Positions 18,145 through 26,772 of a DNA stretch of 46,819 bases are shown here, in pieces. Both the position numbers and the translations under genes were made by a program. Numbering within the stretch: the first letter of the stretch is position 1; every line of letters starts with the position of its first letter. The stretch spans positions 1 through 46,819 of the forward strand of contig JAISZB010000120.1 of NCBI GenBank assembly GCA_031269465.1, in the 5' to 3' direction. Under the pieces are notes generated by a model. It worked only from the letters and a program-made list of their open reading frames with translations. It searched no databases and had not been told where the DNA came from. The DNA is from Clostridiales bacterium (GTDB lineage: Bacteria; Bacillota; Clostridia; Lachnospirales; WQUN01).

Positions 18145-19455
18145 TCAGCCCTGCTTTATTAAAAAATATGGGGGCGGGTTGAATTTGGAAAGCTCTTTCA
18201 TCCTATTGACAGCTTCATCGTAAGTCATTACAGGGTATATCTTCCATTCACCTTCTGCGCTGCAGTTGCCCAAAATGTGCAGGCCATGCTCGAACTCAAT
18301 GAACACGAACTCGTCATTGCCTGAAATGAATACCACATTTCCCTCAGTGTCGCTAATCATCCCTGAGCTTCTCAGAGATTCTACGAAATGGGTGAAGTTC
18401 GAGACCAGATACCTTCTATTTGACGACAATTCATAAGGAGGTATGATCTGAAGATTGCAGTCTGGGATCTTTTGGTTGATGCTTACTATTTTGCCTTCAA
18501 GCTCTTCTATTAGATCCATTCTTATTATATACGACGACTCGCGATTTTCCAAGATGAATTCTTTCAAGGCAAGCGGGCTGTTTTGAGGGGAGAGAACAAG
18601 AGAAACATATTTTCCGTCCGTCTGCATGCTCCTGACATCGAATGGACCCGAAACGCCGGCCTCAGACTCCACTGTAGAAAGCACCTTGTAAAATTCCTCG
18701 CTATTGCTGCTTATGCGGGAAATCTGGCCATGAACGCTTGAATAAGACGCGAAGATCTTATCGAAGAGGCCCTTCGTTATGACCGCCGCTTGGCCGTTTC
18801 CAGCAACCAAGCAGCCATTTTCCGTTTCATAGGCCGCATATACATAGAGCTCCTCCGGGTCGGAGGCGCCCATATCTATAAAAGAGGCGAACTCCAGATT
18901 CTTCATGTATAGAATCATCGCGCGCTCATTTTTGTATTGAGGATCAAAGCCCTCGATTTCAGCAAGGTGAGCCGGCGTAATGTATATTTGAGACGGGTTC
19001 TCATACAGCAGCCCGTTTTTCGTTACATAGTCCACATTGCTTCTGTAGCTCTCAAAATATCTGGCTGCCGCGTCTGAAACATTGAGCACCATCTTCTCAG
19101 CCTCTTCATAAGGCATAGACAAATCCGCCTCCATTACGGGCAGAGGCTGCTCTGTATTCGCCGACTCATAGATTTCGCCCTCTTCCGGAAGAGCAGGCAA
19201 GGTTTGGATTGCTTCAGGATCGTCAACGAAAAATTCAGTAGGAGCAACAGTGCTTATCGGCAGATCCAGCTCTTCTATAGGCGCGGCGAAATACGCTCTG
19301 ACCATGAGTATGACGGCTGCCAAGAGAGCAACGACTATGGCGGCAGAGGCAAGCCCCACATTGCGACGATTGGCGCCGGAACCAAGCAAGGCGCCGCAAT
19401 TCGGGCATTTTTTCATGCCTTTGGAAATTGAGGCCTTGCATTTTTTGCAAATCAA
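18145..19455 (-). CDS. Zinc-ribbon, single-pass membrane protein of unknown function
   Basis: The 436-residue protein starts with a zinc ribbon (CKKC and CPNC, residues 3-20), followed by a transmembrane helix around residues 33-52 (SAAIVVALLAAVILMV) and a ~380-residue external part rich in acidic residues. That orientation puts the ribbon in the cytosol. The external part has no family I recognise. The start is TTG at 19455 behind GGAGGTGG, with no better ATG. It follows holA on the same strand with a 121-nt gap. A role in envelope sensing or anchoring would be guesswork. Confidence 0.85.
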   Translation of the reverse strand: MICKKCKASISKGMKKCPNCGALLGSGANRRNVGLASAAIVVALLAAVILMVRAYFAAPIEELDLPISTVAPTEFFVDDPEAIQTLPALPEEGEIYESANTEQPLPVMEADLSMPYEEAEKMVLNVSDAAARYFESYRSNVDYVTKNGLLYENPSQIYITPAHLAEIEGFDPQYKNERAMILYMKNLEFASFIDMGASDPEELYVYAAYETENGCLVAGNGQAAVITKGLFDKIFASYSSVHGQISRISSNSEEFYKVLSTVESEAGVSGPFDVRSMQTDGKYVSLVLSPQNSPLALKEFILENRESSYIIRMDLIEELEGKIVSINQKIPDCNLQIIPPYELSSNRRYLVSNFTHFVESLRSSGMISDTEGNVVFISGNDEFVFIEFEHGLHILGNCSAEGEWKIYPVMTYDEAVNRMKELSKFNPPPYFLIKQG

Positions 19456-19576
19456 CGTACCACCTCCAGGACTGCCGGCGATTGCAGCTCTATCCCTTGA
19501 AATCGAGGGGCGAAGCTAGAAGCTATTTCTCCAGAAGCCAAGGGATATTATAGCACGGGCAGCGGCGCTTTGCAAT

Positions 19577-20569
19577 CTATGACGCGAATTTGACAATTAA
19601 TGTTTCTATTGCGATTTTATCGTTGATTTTTCCCGTTTTGATATTTATATCCGCCTCAAGGCAATCCGCCAGCGCGTTAAGCAACTCATCCTTTTTATAG
19701 TTTCTGCCCTGCTTCAGGCACTCTGACGCGACAAATCCGCGAACTTTAAGATAATTGGCTATGTCGTTCGACGACAGCCCCTTCTCCATGAGAGCCTTGC
19801 TCTGAAGTATGAGCCTAAGCTGCCGGGATATCATTGCCAGAACAACTATAGGCTGCTCTTTCATAAGCATCATATTGCTGAATATGTCAAGGGCCGCTTC
19901 TGTATTTTTTCCGCCCACCGCATCAACCAAATCGAAAACTCTGGCTTCCAGGGAAGGCGTGCATACCGCTTCAATGTCCGACTGGCTTATTTCAGATTTT
20001 GCAGCGGCAAACGCCGCCGCCTTCTCAATCTCAGTCTCCATATCCTCCATTGCCCTGCACGTCCGCTTCAAAAGAAAAAGCGCGTTATTTAAGCTTATGG
20101 ACTTTCCGCGTTTCTTGAACATATTGATTATCCAATCAAGAAGCTCTTTTTCAGTGGGCGGCTTGAACTCTACAGCGCGTCCGACTTCCGCTATCTTCTT
20201 AAATATCTTCAAGCGCTTATCCGCTTCGCCCTCTATGAAGAGAAGTATCGTAGACTCAGGCGCGTCGCCCAGAAACTCTGACATTCTTTCAGAGTCGACC
20301 TTTCTTCCGCTTGTAAAAAGCTTGGAATCCCTAACTTCAACCAGCCTGTATTCATTCAGGAAAGGGGCGGTTTCAGCAGCGTCAATAATTCGCCCGGGAT
20401 TTATGTCCTTTCCTTCAAAGACATCCAGGTTCATCGCGGTGGCATCGCTAGGAACCAGCTTTTCTCTCATTATCGCCTCATACATTGATGAAAGGTACTT
20501 CTCAGGGCCATAAAACAGATAGGCGCCTTTAAATTTGCCAGACTTCAAGTCAGCTTTCAGATTTTTCAT
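19577..20569 (-). CDS. holA: DNA polymerase III subunit delta
   Basis: The 330-residue clamp-loader subunit opens beta clamps onto DNA. It has GAYLFYGPEKYL near the N-terminus, RLVEVRDSKLF, a long FKPPTEKELLDWI stretch in the AAA+ lid area, and the C-terminal collar domain (FDLVDAVGGKNTEAAL, QPIVVLAMISRQLRLI, KIDND-like NDKIAIETLI). ATG 20569 has only a weak GGTG site. A TTG four codons upstream is possible. The end of repeat copy F, with a good ribosome site and short ORF, lies 24 nt upstream and may feed translation. Confidence 0.93.
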   Translation of the reverse strand: MKNLKADLKSGKFKGAYLFYGPEKYLSSMYEAIMREKLVPSDATAMNLDVFEGKDINPGRIIDAAETAPFLNEYRLVEVRDSKLFTSGRKVDSERMSEFLGDAPESTILLFIEGEADKRLKIFKKIAEVGRAVEFKPPTEKELLDWIINMFKKRGKSISLNNALFLLKRTCRAMEDMETEIEKAAAFAAAKSEISQSDIEAVCTPSLEARVFDLVDAVGGKNTEAALDIFSNMMLMKEQPIVVLAMISRQLRLILQSKALMEKGLSSNDIANYLKVRGFVASECLKQGRNYKKDELLNALADCLEADINIKTGKINDKIAIETLIVKFAS

Positions 20570-20592
20570 ATTCACCGCCAAAATTATAAACT

Positions 20593-20628
20593 CTAGAAAC
20601 AGTCAAATGCGACTGTACCGCTTTTCAT
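20593..20628 (-). promoter_or_regulatory. Repeat-borne ribosome site and leader ORF before holA
   Basis: Copy F supplies AAAAAAAGGAACATTTG followed by ATG at 20628. The frame (MKSGTVAFDCF, then TAG at 20593) ends 23 nt before the holA ATG. The gene itself has a weak site, so coupling is possible. This is read from sequence only. Confidence 0.45.
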
Positions 20629-20739
20629 CAAATGTTCCTTTTTTTGTTGACTGTCCATTGAGTGGTGCGATTGATATCGGCATTTCGCACTCGCCGTATA
20701 ATCAAGCTCCAAAAAAGGTTATTTTATATGAAAGCAGTA
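20616..20739. repeat. MITE-like repeat, copy F
   Basis: Outer ends are TACCGCTTTTCAT and ATGAAAGCAGTA. The inner core includes ATATCGGCATTTCGCAC and arm ATAATCAAGCTCC. The ATG-bearing end faces holA. Confidence 0.85.
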
Positions 20740-21004
20740 GATTTTGGGGCTTGACCTTTCATATAAGTCAAGATCCACGCCAGGAGCTTTCATATGCAAA
20801 TCAGTATAATTAGGCTGGCGAGCAGCCAAATTATACCGGCTTCGAGAAACGAATATCCGCTGGAGCATTGCATGCGCAGGCCAATCGGAGCTTCAAACGA
20901 GCATCATCTTTAGATCCGAAAACAGGAGAAAGGGCTGTTCCTTGGCGCTTGCAAATTCGCATAATCCTATTTTTAGGCATTGAGCAATACTTAAGGATAC
21001 GCTC
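20740..21004. other. Gap with part of a second repeat
   Basis: Next to copy F, a fragment ends in ATGCAAATCAGTATA (20797-20811) and includes the dyad CTTGAC/GTCAAG. No gene is seen from there to 21004. Confidence 0.5.
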
Positions 21005-21976
21005 TTAATCGTAGAGTTGCATAATGATTGAGTCGTCCCTCTCAAATTGCTTGGACAGATCTACCGATGTCCTGAACTGGGAGATATTTTCAGACTCCAC
21101 AAGAAACTTTACTTTCTTGACGCCTGAAACCTCCAGCAAAGAATTTACAATTGAGTAGATCATCACTTCCTCAGAAGCGGAGGAATTCGGGGATTTCACC
21201 AAAAAATCCGCGCTTAGGTTTACATAGCAGATTCCTTCCTCAGTTTTCACCTCCCTGACCTTCACATCAGAAGAGATGGTCGGGTAGTGACCAGGAACAT
21301 TCGGCCCCTTTATTATCTGCTCCACTATGAATGGCTCCACATGGAGATCCGGATTGATTTCTATGTTTCTCCTCTCAAAAACCAGCTGGTCTCCGCTTTC
21401 AGTCGCGAAATAGAGTATTACTTCCTTGCTTATGATGGCGGATACTTCTGGATTTATGTCTACTGACTGCCTGTTCAAAAATTCCAGAGGCTCTCCCCTG
21501 CTGGAAACAAGCTTTTTTCCGCCTACATAGATGTTGACGCTCTTTATGAACTTCAAATCCGTCATCGTCCATACAAACGACGTTCTGAAGAAAGCCTCTT
21601 CCAGATGCGGCATAGCGTTGTACTCTTCGGAAAATTCCACTTGAAATGACGTCTCGTTCGTGAAGGGATCTGTGATGAGCTTCGAGTCGCCGAGAATTTT
21701 TACATTCTCAGGAAGAGGCTTGGGTATGAGCTGGTTTTTCGAGCCTTCAAGAAACATATTCAAAACGCTCTGTGTCATAGACGCTTCATCGCTTGGCGTT
21801 ATGGGACGCTCTTCCGGCTCCACAGCCGCAGACGCGGGATTGTAGAAGTAGAGCCTTACAGTCGGCTCATCGCCTCTGTCAGCGAGCGCGGCGACAAATA
21901 CCGCAGCCGCTATGGCAGCCAAGCCGATGCCTATAAACAACGTTCCATTGCGCTTGGTAATTCGCTTAGATGCCAA
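21005..21976 (-). CDS. GerMN-domain membrane protein
   Basis: The 323-residue protein has an N-terminal membrane helix (LFIGIGLAAIAAAVFVAAL) and two GerMN repeats (PF10646). The first runs ~residues 40-170 (VRLYFYNP, QVEFSEEYN, SVNIYVGGKKL). The second runs ~185-310 (VILYFATESGDQLV, CYVNLSADFL, VKKVKFLVESE). GerM-like proteins act outside the membrane in sporulation and envelope processes. I choose TTG 21976, which has AAGGGGAG nine nt upstream and a basic start before the helix; ATG 22027 has no site. It follows the histidine kinase by 104 nt, resembling walRK-linked accessory genes. Confidence 0.85.
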   Translation of the reverse strand: MASKRITKRNGTLFIGIGLAAIAAAVFVAALADRGDEPTVRLYFYNPASAAVEPEERPITPSDEASMTQSVLNMFLEGSKNQLIPKPLPENVKILGDSKLITDPFTNETSFQVEFSEEYNAMPHLEEAFFRTSFVWTMTDLKFIKSVNIYVGGKKLVSSRGEPLEFLNRQSVDINPEVSAIISKEVILYFATESGDQLVFERRNIEINPDLHVEPFIVEQIIKGPNVPGHYPTISSDVKVREVKTEEGICYVNLSADFLVKSPNSSASEEVMIYSIVNSLLEVSGVKKVKFLVESENISQFRTSVDLSKQFERDDSIIMQLYD

Positions 21977-22080
21977 TGGATTTCGCTCCCCTTTCCTGAA
22001 GGCGGCTCCCGAGCATGTGCGCGGCATTTAAGCGCAACCAAGGGCAAAAATGCGCGCTGATTAGGCGAACCCCAGCAATC

Positions 22081-23526
22081 TCAGGCTTTGCTGTAATGGA
22101 GTGGAATCCTAAGCATGAATGAGCTGCCTTCATTCTCCTTGCTGGTAAGCTTTATCGCCCCATTATGCAGGAGCATCGTCTGGTATGTTATGGACAGCCC
22201 CAGACCTGTTCCTCCGGTTTCTCTGTCCCTTGTCTTGTCCACCCTGTAGAACCTGTCGAATACTTTTCCCTGATCTTCCTCGGCAATGCCTAAGCCCGTA
22301 TCAGAAACCGTCACAAAGGCATTTTGATGATCCGCGTCTATTACTACCTTCACAGATCCCCCGTCAGGAGTGTACTTTATGGCGTTGTCTATCAGATTTG
22401 AAATAGCCGAGCTCATCTTTACCTCGTCAACCTCAGCCGCCACGTCCTTTACGAAATCGCAGAGGATTTCTATGGATTTCTGTTCAGCCAGAGGCGCCAA
22501 GCGCTTTACAATGTCCGATACCATTTTGTTCAGGCTTATAAGGGACGCATTCATGCCCAGCTCCTGCTGATCAAGCTTAACCATCTGCAGCAGATCATTT
22601 ACAATGGAAGTCAGCCTGTCAACCTCGGAGTTTATATCCTGCAGGAATTCCCTGCAAGTTTCCTCTGGGAGCTGCTCCTGCAAAAGAATAGACTCTGAAA
22701 GCACTTTCATTGAGCTAAGCGGCGTCTTCAGCTCATGGGAAACATTTGATACGAATTCCCGGCGGATTTTATCCACTTTTTCAAGCTTCTCAGCCATCTC
22801 ATTGAATGCCGCGCCAAGCCTGGCGTATTCATCGCGGCTGTTTACAGAAATCCGCTGGTTCAAATGCCCTTCCGACATCTTTTGGACGACCTTTAAGATG
22901 TTGCTCAGCGGGTCTATGAGCACTTGAGAGACTATTAAAACCAAAACTCCCATTATGAAGCTGGTTAGCACTGTGTAAAGTATAAGCTTCTGCTGTATGT
23001 CAGAGACGAGCTGATGTATGTCATCTATAGAATTGACTATAAGCACCGCGCCGATGGCCTCGGAATCAACGTTTGCAATAGGGACAGCAGCATACACCGC
23101 ACGCTGCTTAAGGTGGGTGGACGACGCATTCCTGTTGGTTGACAACGCCTTTATGACCTCTGGTATCAACATGGTTTTTCCGACATCCGTGCTGTTGGAG
23201 TCGCTTACCACATAGCACCTGTCATCGAATAGCAAAATCCTGTACCCTCCGGCTTGGCTTTTAGAGAACAGCTCTCCGTCAAGAATCGTCCATTTGGATT
23301 CATCCTCAAGAGACATGAAGTGATTGCCTTTCATAATCGTCCCCGCGATTATATTGGCGGAGCTTAAAAGCTTCCTTTCCCTATCATCCTGGAAGTAGTC
23401 CCGTATTGAAGTAAGAATTGTGTTGAAATGAAACATCAAAGGCACGTAGCTTATGAAGAGGAACACCAGCAGAAGCTTCCAGCGAATGGAGTAGTAGCGC
23501 GGCCTTTTAATTGAAATAGTAACCAA
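22081..23526 (-). CDS. Sensor histidine kinase with HAMP domain (WalK/PhoR class)
   Basis: The 481-residue membrane kinase has TM1 (WKLLLVFLFISYVPLMF), an external Cache-like sensor of ~140 residues (RILLFDDRCYVVSDSN), TM2 (SFIMGVLVLIVSQVLI), and HAMP. The HisKA box is FVSNVSHELKTPLSSMK. The ATPase core has NLIDNAIKYTPDGG, VSDTGLGI and GGTGLGLSI. It lacks the cytosolic PAS of WalK. It overlaps the response regulator end by about 20 nt if TTG 23526 is the start; the start is not certain. It pairs with the adjacent regulator. Confidence 0.92.
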   Translation of the reverse strand: MVTISIKRPRYYSIRWKLLLVFLFISYVPLMFHFNTILTSIRDYFQDDRERKLLSSANIIAGTIMKGNHFMSLEDESKWTILDGELFSKSQAGGYRILLFDDRCYVVSDSNSTDVGKTMLIPEVIKALSTNRNASSTHLKQRAVYAAVPIANVDSEAIGAVLIVNSIDDIHQLVSDIQQKLILYTVLTSFIMGVLVLIVSQVLIDPLSNILKVVQKMSEGHLNQRISVNSRDEYARLGAAFNEMAEKLEKVDKIRREFVSNVSHELKTPLSSMKVLSESILLQEQLPEETCREFLQDINSEVDRLTSIVNDLLQMVKLDQQELGMNASLISLNKMVSDIVKRLAPLAEQKSIEILCDFVKDVAAEVDEVKMSSAISNLIDNAIKYTPDGGSVKVVIDADHQNAFVTVSDTGLGIAEEDQGKVFDRFYRVDKTRDRETGGTGLGLSITYQTMLLHNGAIKLTSKENEGSSFMLRIPLHYSKA

Positions 23527-24196
23527 CTCCCCATTTGGTATTGATGTAGCGCGGGTCGCTGGGATTTTTCTCAATCTTCTCCCTGAGCCTGCGGACATGA
23601 ACGTCAACTGTGCGCGCATCTCCTGGGAAGTCATAGCCCCATACGGTATTTAAAAGATCCTCTCGGCTATAGACTTTTCCGGGGGTTTCGGTGAAGAGCT
23701 CCAAAAGGTCAAATTCCTTGGCTGTAAGGCTTGTTTCTCTGCCTTCTACAAAAACCCGCCTGGCCACATAGTCTATTTCCAGATCCCGGATCTTGGCCTT
23801 CGTGCTTTTCTCTTGGGCCTCCTCCCCTTTTTTGCCGCTCCTGCGCAGTATAGCCCTGATTCTCGCCTTAAGCTCCAATATGTTAAAAGGCTTGGTCAGA
23901 TAGTCGTCAGCCCCGTATTCCAGTCCCATTATCTTATCCATGTCCTCGCCCTTGGCTGTAACCATTATTATAGGAACAGAACTGAACTCTCTGATCTGCT
24001 GGCACACAGACAAACCGTCTATCTTTGGCAGCATCACATCAAGCAAGATCAAATTGTACTCATTCGCCTTGGCCAGCCGCAACGCCTCTTCACCGTCATA
24101 GGCGACGTCCACCAGCATTTCATCCTGCTCCAAGCTAAATTTTATTCCCTTAACAATCGACTTTTCGTCATCCACTACCAATATGCGATTCGCCAT
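23507..24196 (-). CDS. OmpR/WalR-type response regulator
   Basis: The 229-residue regulator has a receiver domain with phospho-acceptor Asp53 (LILLDVMLPKIDG), the switch Thr and Lys (IMVTAKGED, YLTKPF) and a winged-helix DNA-binding domain ending TVDVHVRRLREKIE and KWGVGYYF. The ending resembles WalR/PhoB. ATG 24196 has GGAGG eight nt upstream. Its promoter region is occupied by repeat copy G. Operon order regulator-kinase-GerMN suggests control of cell-wall homeostasis, but target genes are not visible; walJ lies 11 kb away. Confidence 0.94.
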   Translation of the reverse strand: MANRILVVDDEKSIVKGIKFSLEQDEMLVDVAYDGEEALRLAKANEYNLILLDVMLPKIDGLSVCQQIREFSSVPIIMVTAKGEDMDKIMGLEYGADDYLTKPFNILELKARIRAILRRSGKKGEEAQEKSTKAKIRDLEIDYVARRVFVEGRETSLTAKEFDLLELFTETPGKVYSREDLLNTVWGYDFPGDARTVDVHVRRLREKIEKNPSDPRYINTKWGVGYYFN

Positions 24197-24222
24197 AGCA
24201 TTTGCCTCCGTTTGCGTGTAAT

Positions 24223-24274
24223 TATACTGATTTGCATGTGATCCGTTTCGGCGCCTTGACTGCAAATCAGTATA
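24223..24274. repeat. MITE-like repeat, copy G (52 bp) in the regulator leader
   Basis: TATACTGATTTGCA and TGCAAATCAGTATA are a perfect 14-bp terminal inverted repeat. Its right-hand edge, read toward the regulator gene, makes TATAAT at the junction. No good -35 is present. Confidence 0.9.
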
Positions 24275-24328
24275 GCTCGGCTCGGGATTTTAAGAGTTCG
24301 AGCCTAAGGCCAAAGCCCTCCGTTCATT

Positions 24329-24460
24329 TATACTGACGCAATCAAACGTATCGATTTTCAGATCGGATTATCCGCGTTCAAGGACCGGCTGATATCGGCT
24401 TTTCTCACTCATTGAATAATCCGACCTGAATATCGGAACTTTTCTGCGCGCGTCAGTATA
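24329..24460. repeat. MITE-like repeat, copy H (ends variant GACGC)
   Basis: TATACTGACGC and GCGTCAGTATA pair perfectly. Inner arms TCAGATCGGATTAT and ATAATCCGACCTGA also nearly pair. Both levels differ from the common version on both sides, so the arms co-vary. Confidence 0.88.
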
Positions 24461-25506
24461 TTAAGCGCCTCGCTATTTTAAGCGAGCCGTCATTTTCATA
24501 TTCTATTATTTCAAAAAAAAAGAGCAAAATCAAGTTTAGAATTTAACAAGTCCTGCGAAAAAAGATTGGAGGCTTGCCGGCAAGGCCCATCGCTAGCGGA
24601 AAAACAAGGCCATTATTATTTTGAACTTATAAAAGCTTTTTGTCAACTCTCAAGCTTTAAGAGCGCATGCCAGTCAAAGAAGTCCATAATCATGAATAGA
24701 CGCTCAGTCTCCAGCGCTTTGGACGCCGCAGCTTTAAGGCGCCTCTCGCCCAGCCCCAAGGGCGCGGAAAAGATGATTGGCCGGGCATCATCAAGCCTTG
24801 GCGCTAATCATGCCAAGTGCGATTTTTAAGGATGAAATCCCAATAGCGTTGTGATAGTCCAATGATTTTTCACTAAATAATGTTTATTAGGCGCTTAGTT
24901 TGGAAATCCTTATCATTAGCGCGAATTTATTGTATAGAGTTCGTTCAGCGTCTATCCGAGAGTCCCTTGGAAGAAACATATGAAAAAAGGCAAATCTTCT
25001 CATAATAGAATTTTTGCGCCAAATGCATTATTTTGATTTGAATTGCGCCTTTTTATATGTTAAAATAAAAATGATGCAATCACTCTGCGGCATAGAGGCG
25101 CAGCCCATTAGGAATTTATGAATCCGCTTGAAACTCAACCCATATGCCAAAGCTCCGCCAACTAGACTTCTATATGGGCTCTTTAGTGCAGATGCACTCA
25201 GGAGAGTTGCGATTTTGCAACTTGAGAGTTGCGATTTTGCAACTTGAAAGCTCTGATTTTGCAGCTTGATTGCTCTGATTCTCAGTGGATAATCTGTCTC
25301 CAAAATCGGTGCGATTATCTGCATATGCTCAAGCGCTTTGATCTTATCTGCAATTAATAGAAAAGGTTTATTCCTAAGCATATGTGATTTTAGAAATCTC
25401 TATTTTAAGGCGTTTGGCTTTATTGCGGATTAGATCTTTGTATATAAGCCCAAAATCCAGAAAAAGCTGGCATGCATTGGTATACATAACCTTTCATCAG
25501 GCTTGA
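24461..25506. other. Gap without a supported gene
   Basis: The stretch is repeat-rich and AT-rich. It contains a tandem pair at 25208-25251 (GAGAGTTGCGATTTTGCAACTT) and a worn repeat to ~25330. The 24566-24829 + frame lacks a ribosome site and family features. Confidence 0.5.
25200..25330. repeat. Degenerate repeat with a tandem 22-bp duplication
   Basis: A 22-bp unit (GAGAGTTGCGATTTTGCAAC core) occurs twice side by side, followed by a third diverged unit (AAAGCTCTGATTTTGCAGCTT). GGATAATCTGTCTCC and AAAATCGGTGCGATTATCTGC are recognisable repeat-family parts. Confidence 0.55.
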
Positions 25507-25679
25507 AATACTGATTTGCTCATGTAATTTCCTATGCTGATTTGCGTGTGAGAGTCCGGTTTTGTAGCGATTGCAAAATAGGCTCATTGACTGCAAATCA
25601 GCATATTTGGAGCTTGGCTGTACAGCAGACTTGATAATCAAACTTCAAAGCAGAGTGCATTTGACTGCGAATCGGTATA
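25507..25679. repeat. MITE-like repeat, copy I, interrupted by a nested copy
   Basis: The outer ends are ATACTGATTTGC and GCGAATCGGTATA. The inner copy 25533-25605 has ends TATGCTGATTTGC and GCAAATCAGCATA. Removing the inner copy and one TA restores AATTTCCTATTTGGAGC, which matches the corresponding part of other copies. Confidence 0.85.
25533..25605. repeat. Nested MITE-like repeat inside copy I
   Basis: A 73-bp unit with ends TATGCTGATTTGC and GCAAATCAGCATA inserted at a TA of the outer copy. Confidence 0.85.
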
Positions 25680-26201
25680 TTTTCGACATCCAGCAAAACT
25701 CGATAATGACTGCCTTAATCAGGCTGTTTACAACAGGAAAGCCGCTTTTGCGGCTATGCTCCTGAATTCCGAAAAAACAAATTCATACTGAAAGGCGGAG
25801 CGCATGCCTTATAAGGCCGGACGGCCCTCCGCTAAAAAGGCGGCTTATAGAAGCGGCTGGCAAGTTTTAGGATTTCAACTTTCGAGCTTTATCTCAATCG
25901 GGCCGGCGCGCTTTAAGTCCCACCCGCGCGCAAATTTCCAGGCACTCCTCATGGCTCTTTAAATAAGGATTGCTAGGCGGCTTGGGGCGATGCTAGAGCG
26001 GCATCCGGCGTTTTGGGCGAAGCGCCTTCGCGCCGGCAATCATTATAAATGAGGATCCCCTCTGGCATGCATGAAAGTCCAGCCAGATGAGATTTCTCCT
26101 CTGCTCCCGCCATCTTATAGCGCTTTAATGAACAAGTGCGCGAGGCGCTGAGGATTGCCGGCAAAGCTTATTCTGCTTCCGCTGCGTGGCGCTCAAGCAG
26201 T
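25680..26201. other. Gap without a supported gene
   Basis: No convincing frames, RNA genes or repeats; the minus-strand frame near 26070 has no ribosome site. Confidence 0.4.
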
Positions 26202-26388
26202 TATACTGATGCGCATTGGATAATTCCTGTTTTACGAATTATGCAATTAGCGCGAAATGTGGATATAGTCATTTCGCACCCTTCAGTGGCTAATCAGCCC
26301 CCAAATCGGCGCGCTTGCAAGTTCTGCAACGAAATCACAAGCGCTGATTTGCATGCAAAGCAGAAAATTTCATATGCAAATCAGCATA
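26202..26388. repeat. MITE-like repeat, copy J
   Basis: Ends TATACTGATGCGC and ATGCAAATCAGCATA. Inside is a mini-palindrome CTGATTTGCATGCAAAGCAG (26344-26363) that may be a very small nested unit. Confidence 0.75.
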
Positions 26389-26615
26389 TATAGTCCAATT
26401 CATATTATATAACCGGAAGGATTTATGCTCATTGGCATTTTAAAAGGTTCCGCAAAGAAGCGTTGACGGCCTGCACTCACCAAGCGAATACGCCTCGCCT
26501 ATTTTTAGCGAGCGCGTTAAAGCTTCCGAGGCAGCATTGGACTATCAAATCCTAAAACGTAAAAGTCTGCTTTATTAAAGCCAAGCCTTGAAGCGCGGCT
26601 GCGTAGGCTGTCTAT

Positions 26616-26751
26616 TATACTGATTTTCATAGAAAATTGCCTTTTTTGAGCTTGATTATACTGGGAGCGCGAAATTCAGATATGGTCAGCTCGCACCTCT
26701 TTAGTGGATAATCAAGCGCAAAAAAAGGAGCATTTGATGAAAATCGATATA
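26616..26751. repeat. MITE-like repeat, copy K, abutting dacF
   Basis: Left end TATACTGATTTTCAT, right end ATGAAAATCGATATA. The right half carries AAAAAAAGGAGCATTTG-ATG. It ends 17 nt before the dacF start. Confidence 0.9.
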
Positions 26752-26772
26752 GCATGCGCGAGAAAAAAATGA
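26737..26772 (+). promoter_or_regulatory. Repeat-borne leader ORF overlapping the dacF start (ATGA)
   Basis: AGGAG at 26726-26730 lies 6 nt before ATG 26737. The 11-codon frame (MKIDIACARKK) ends in TGA at 26770-26772, overlapping the dacF ATG at 26769 as ATGA. The dacF start has no good site of its own, so coupled initiation is likely. Confidence 0.65.

Noticed and set aside
24566-24829. 87-codon + strand frame
   Set aside because: There is no ribosome site, no recognisable domain and the composition is like the surrounding gap.
25200-25330. CRISPR or iteron array
   Set aside because: Only two exact 22-bp units with a third diverged; they belong to a worn repeat copy and no replication gene is nearby.
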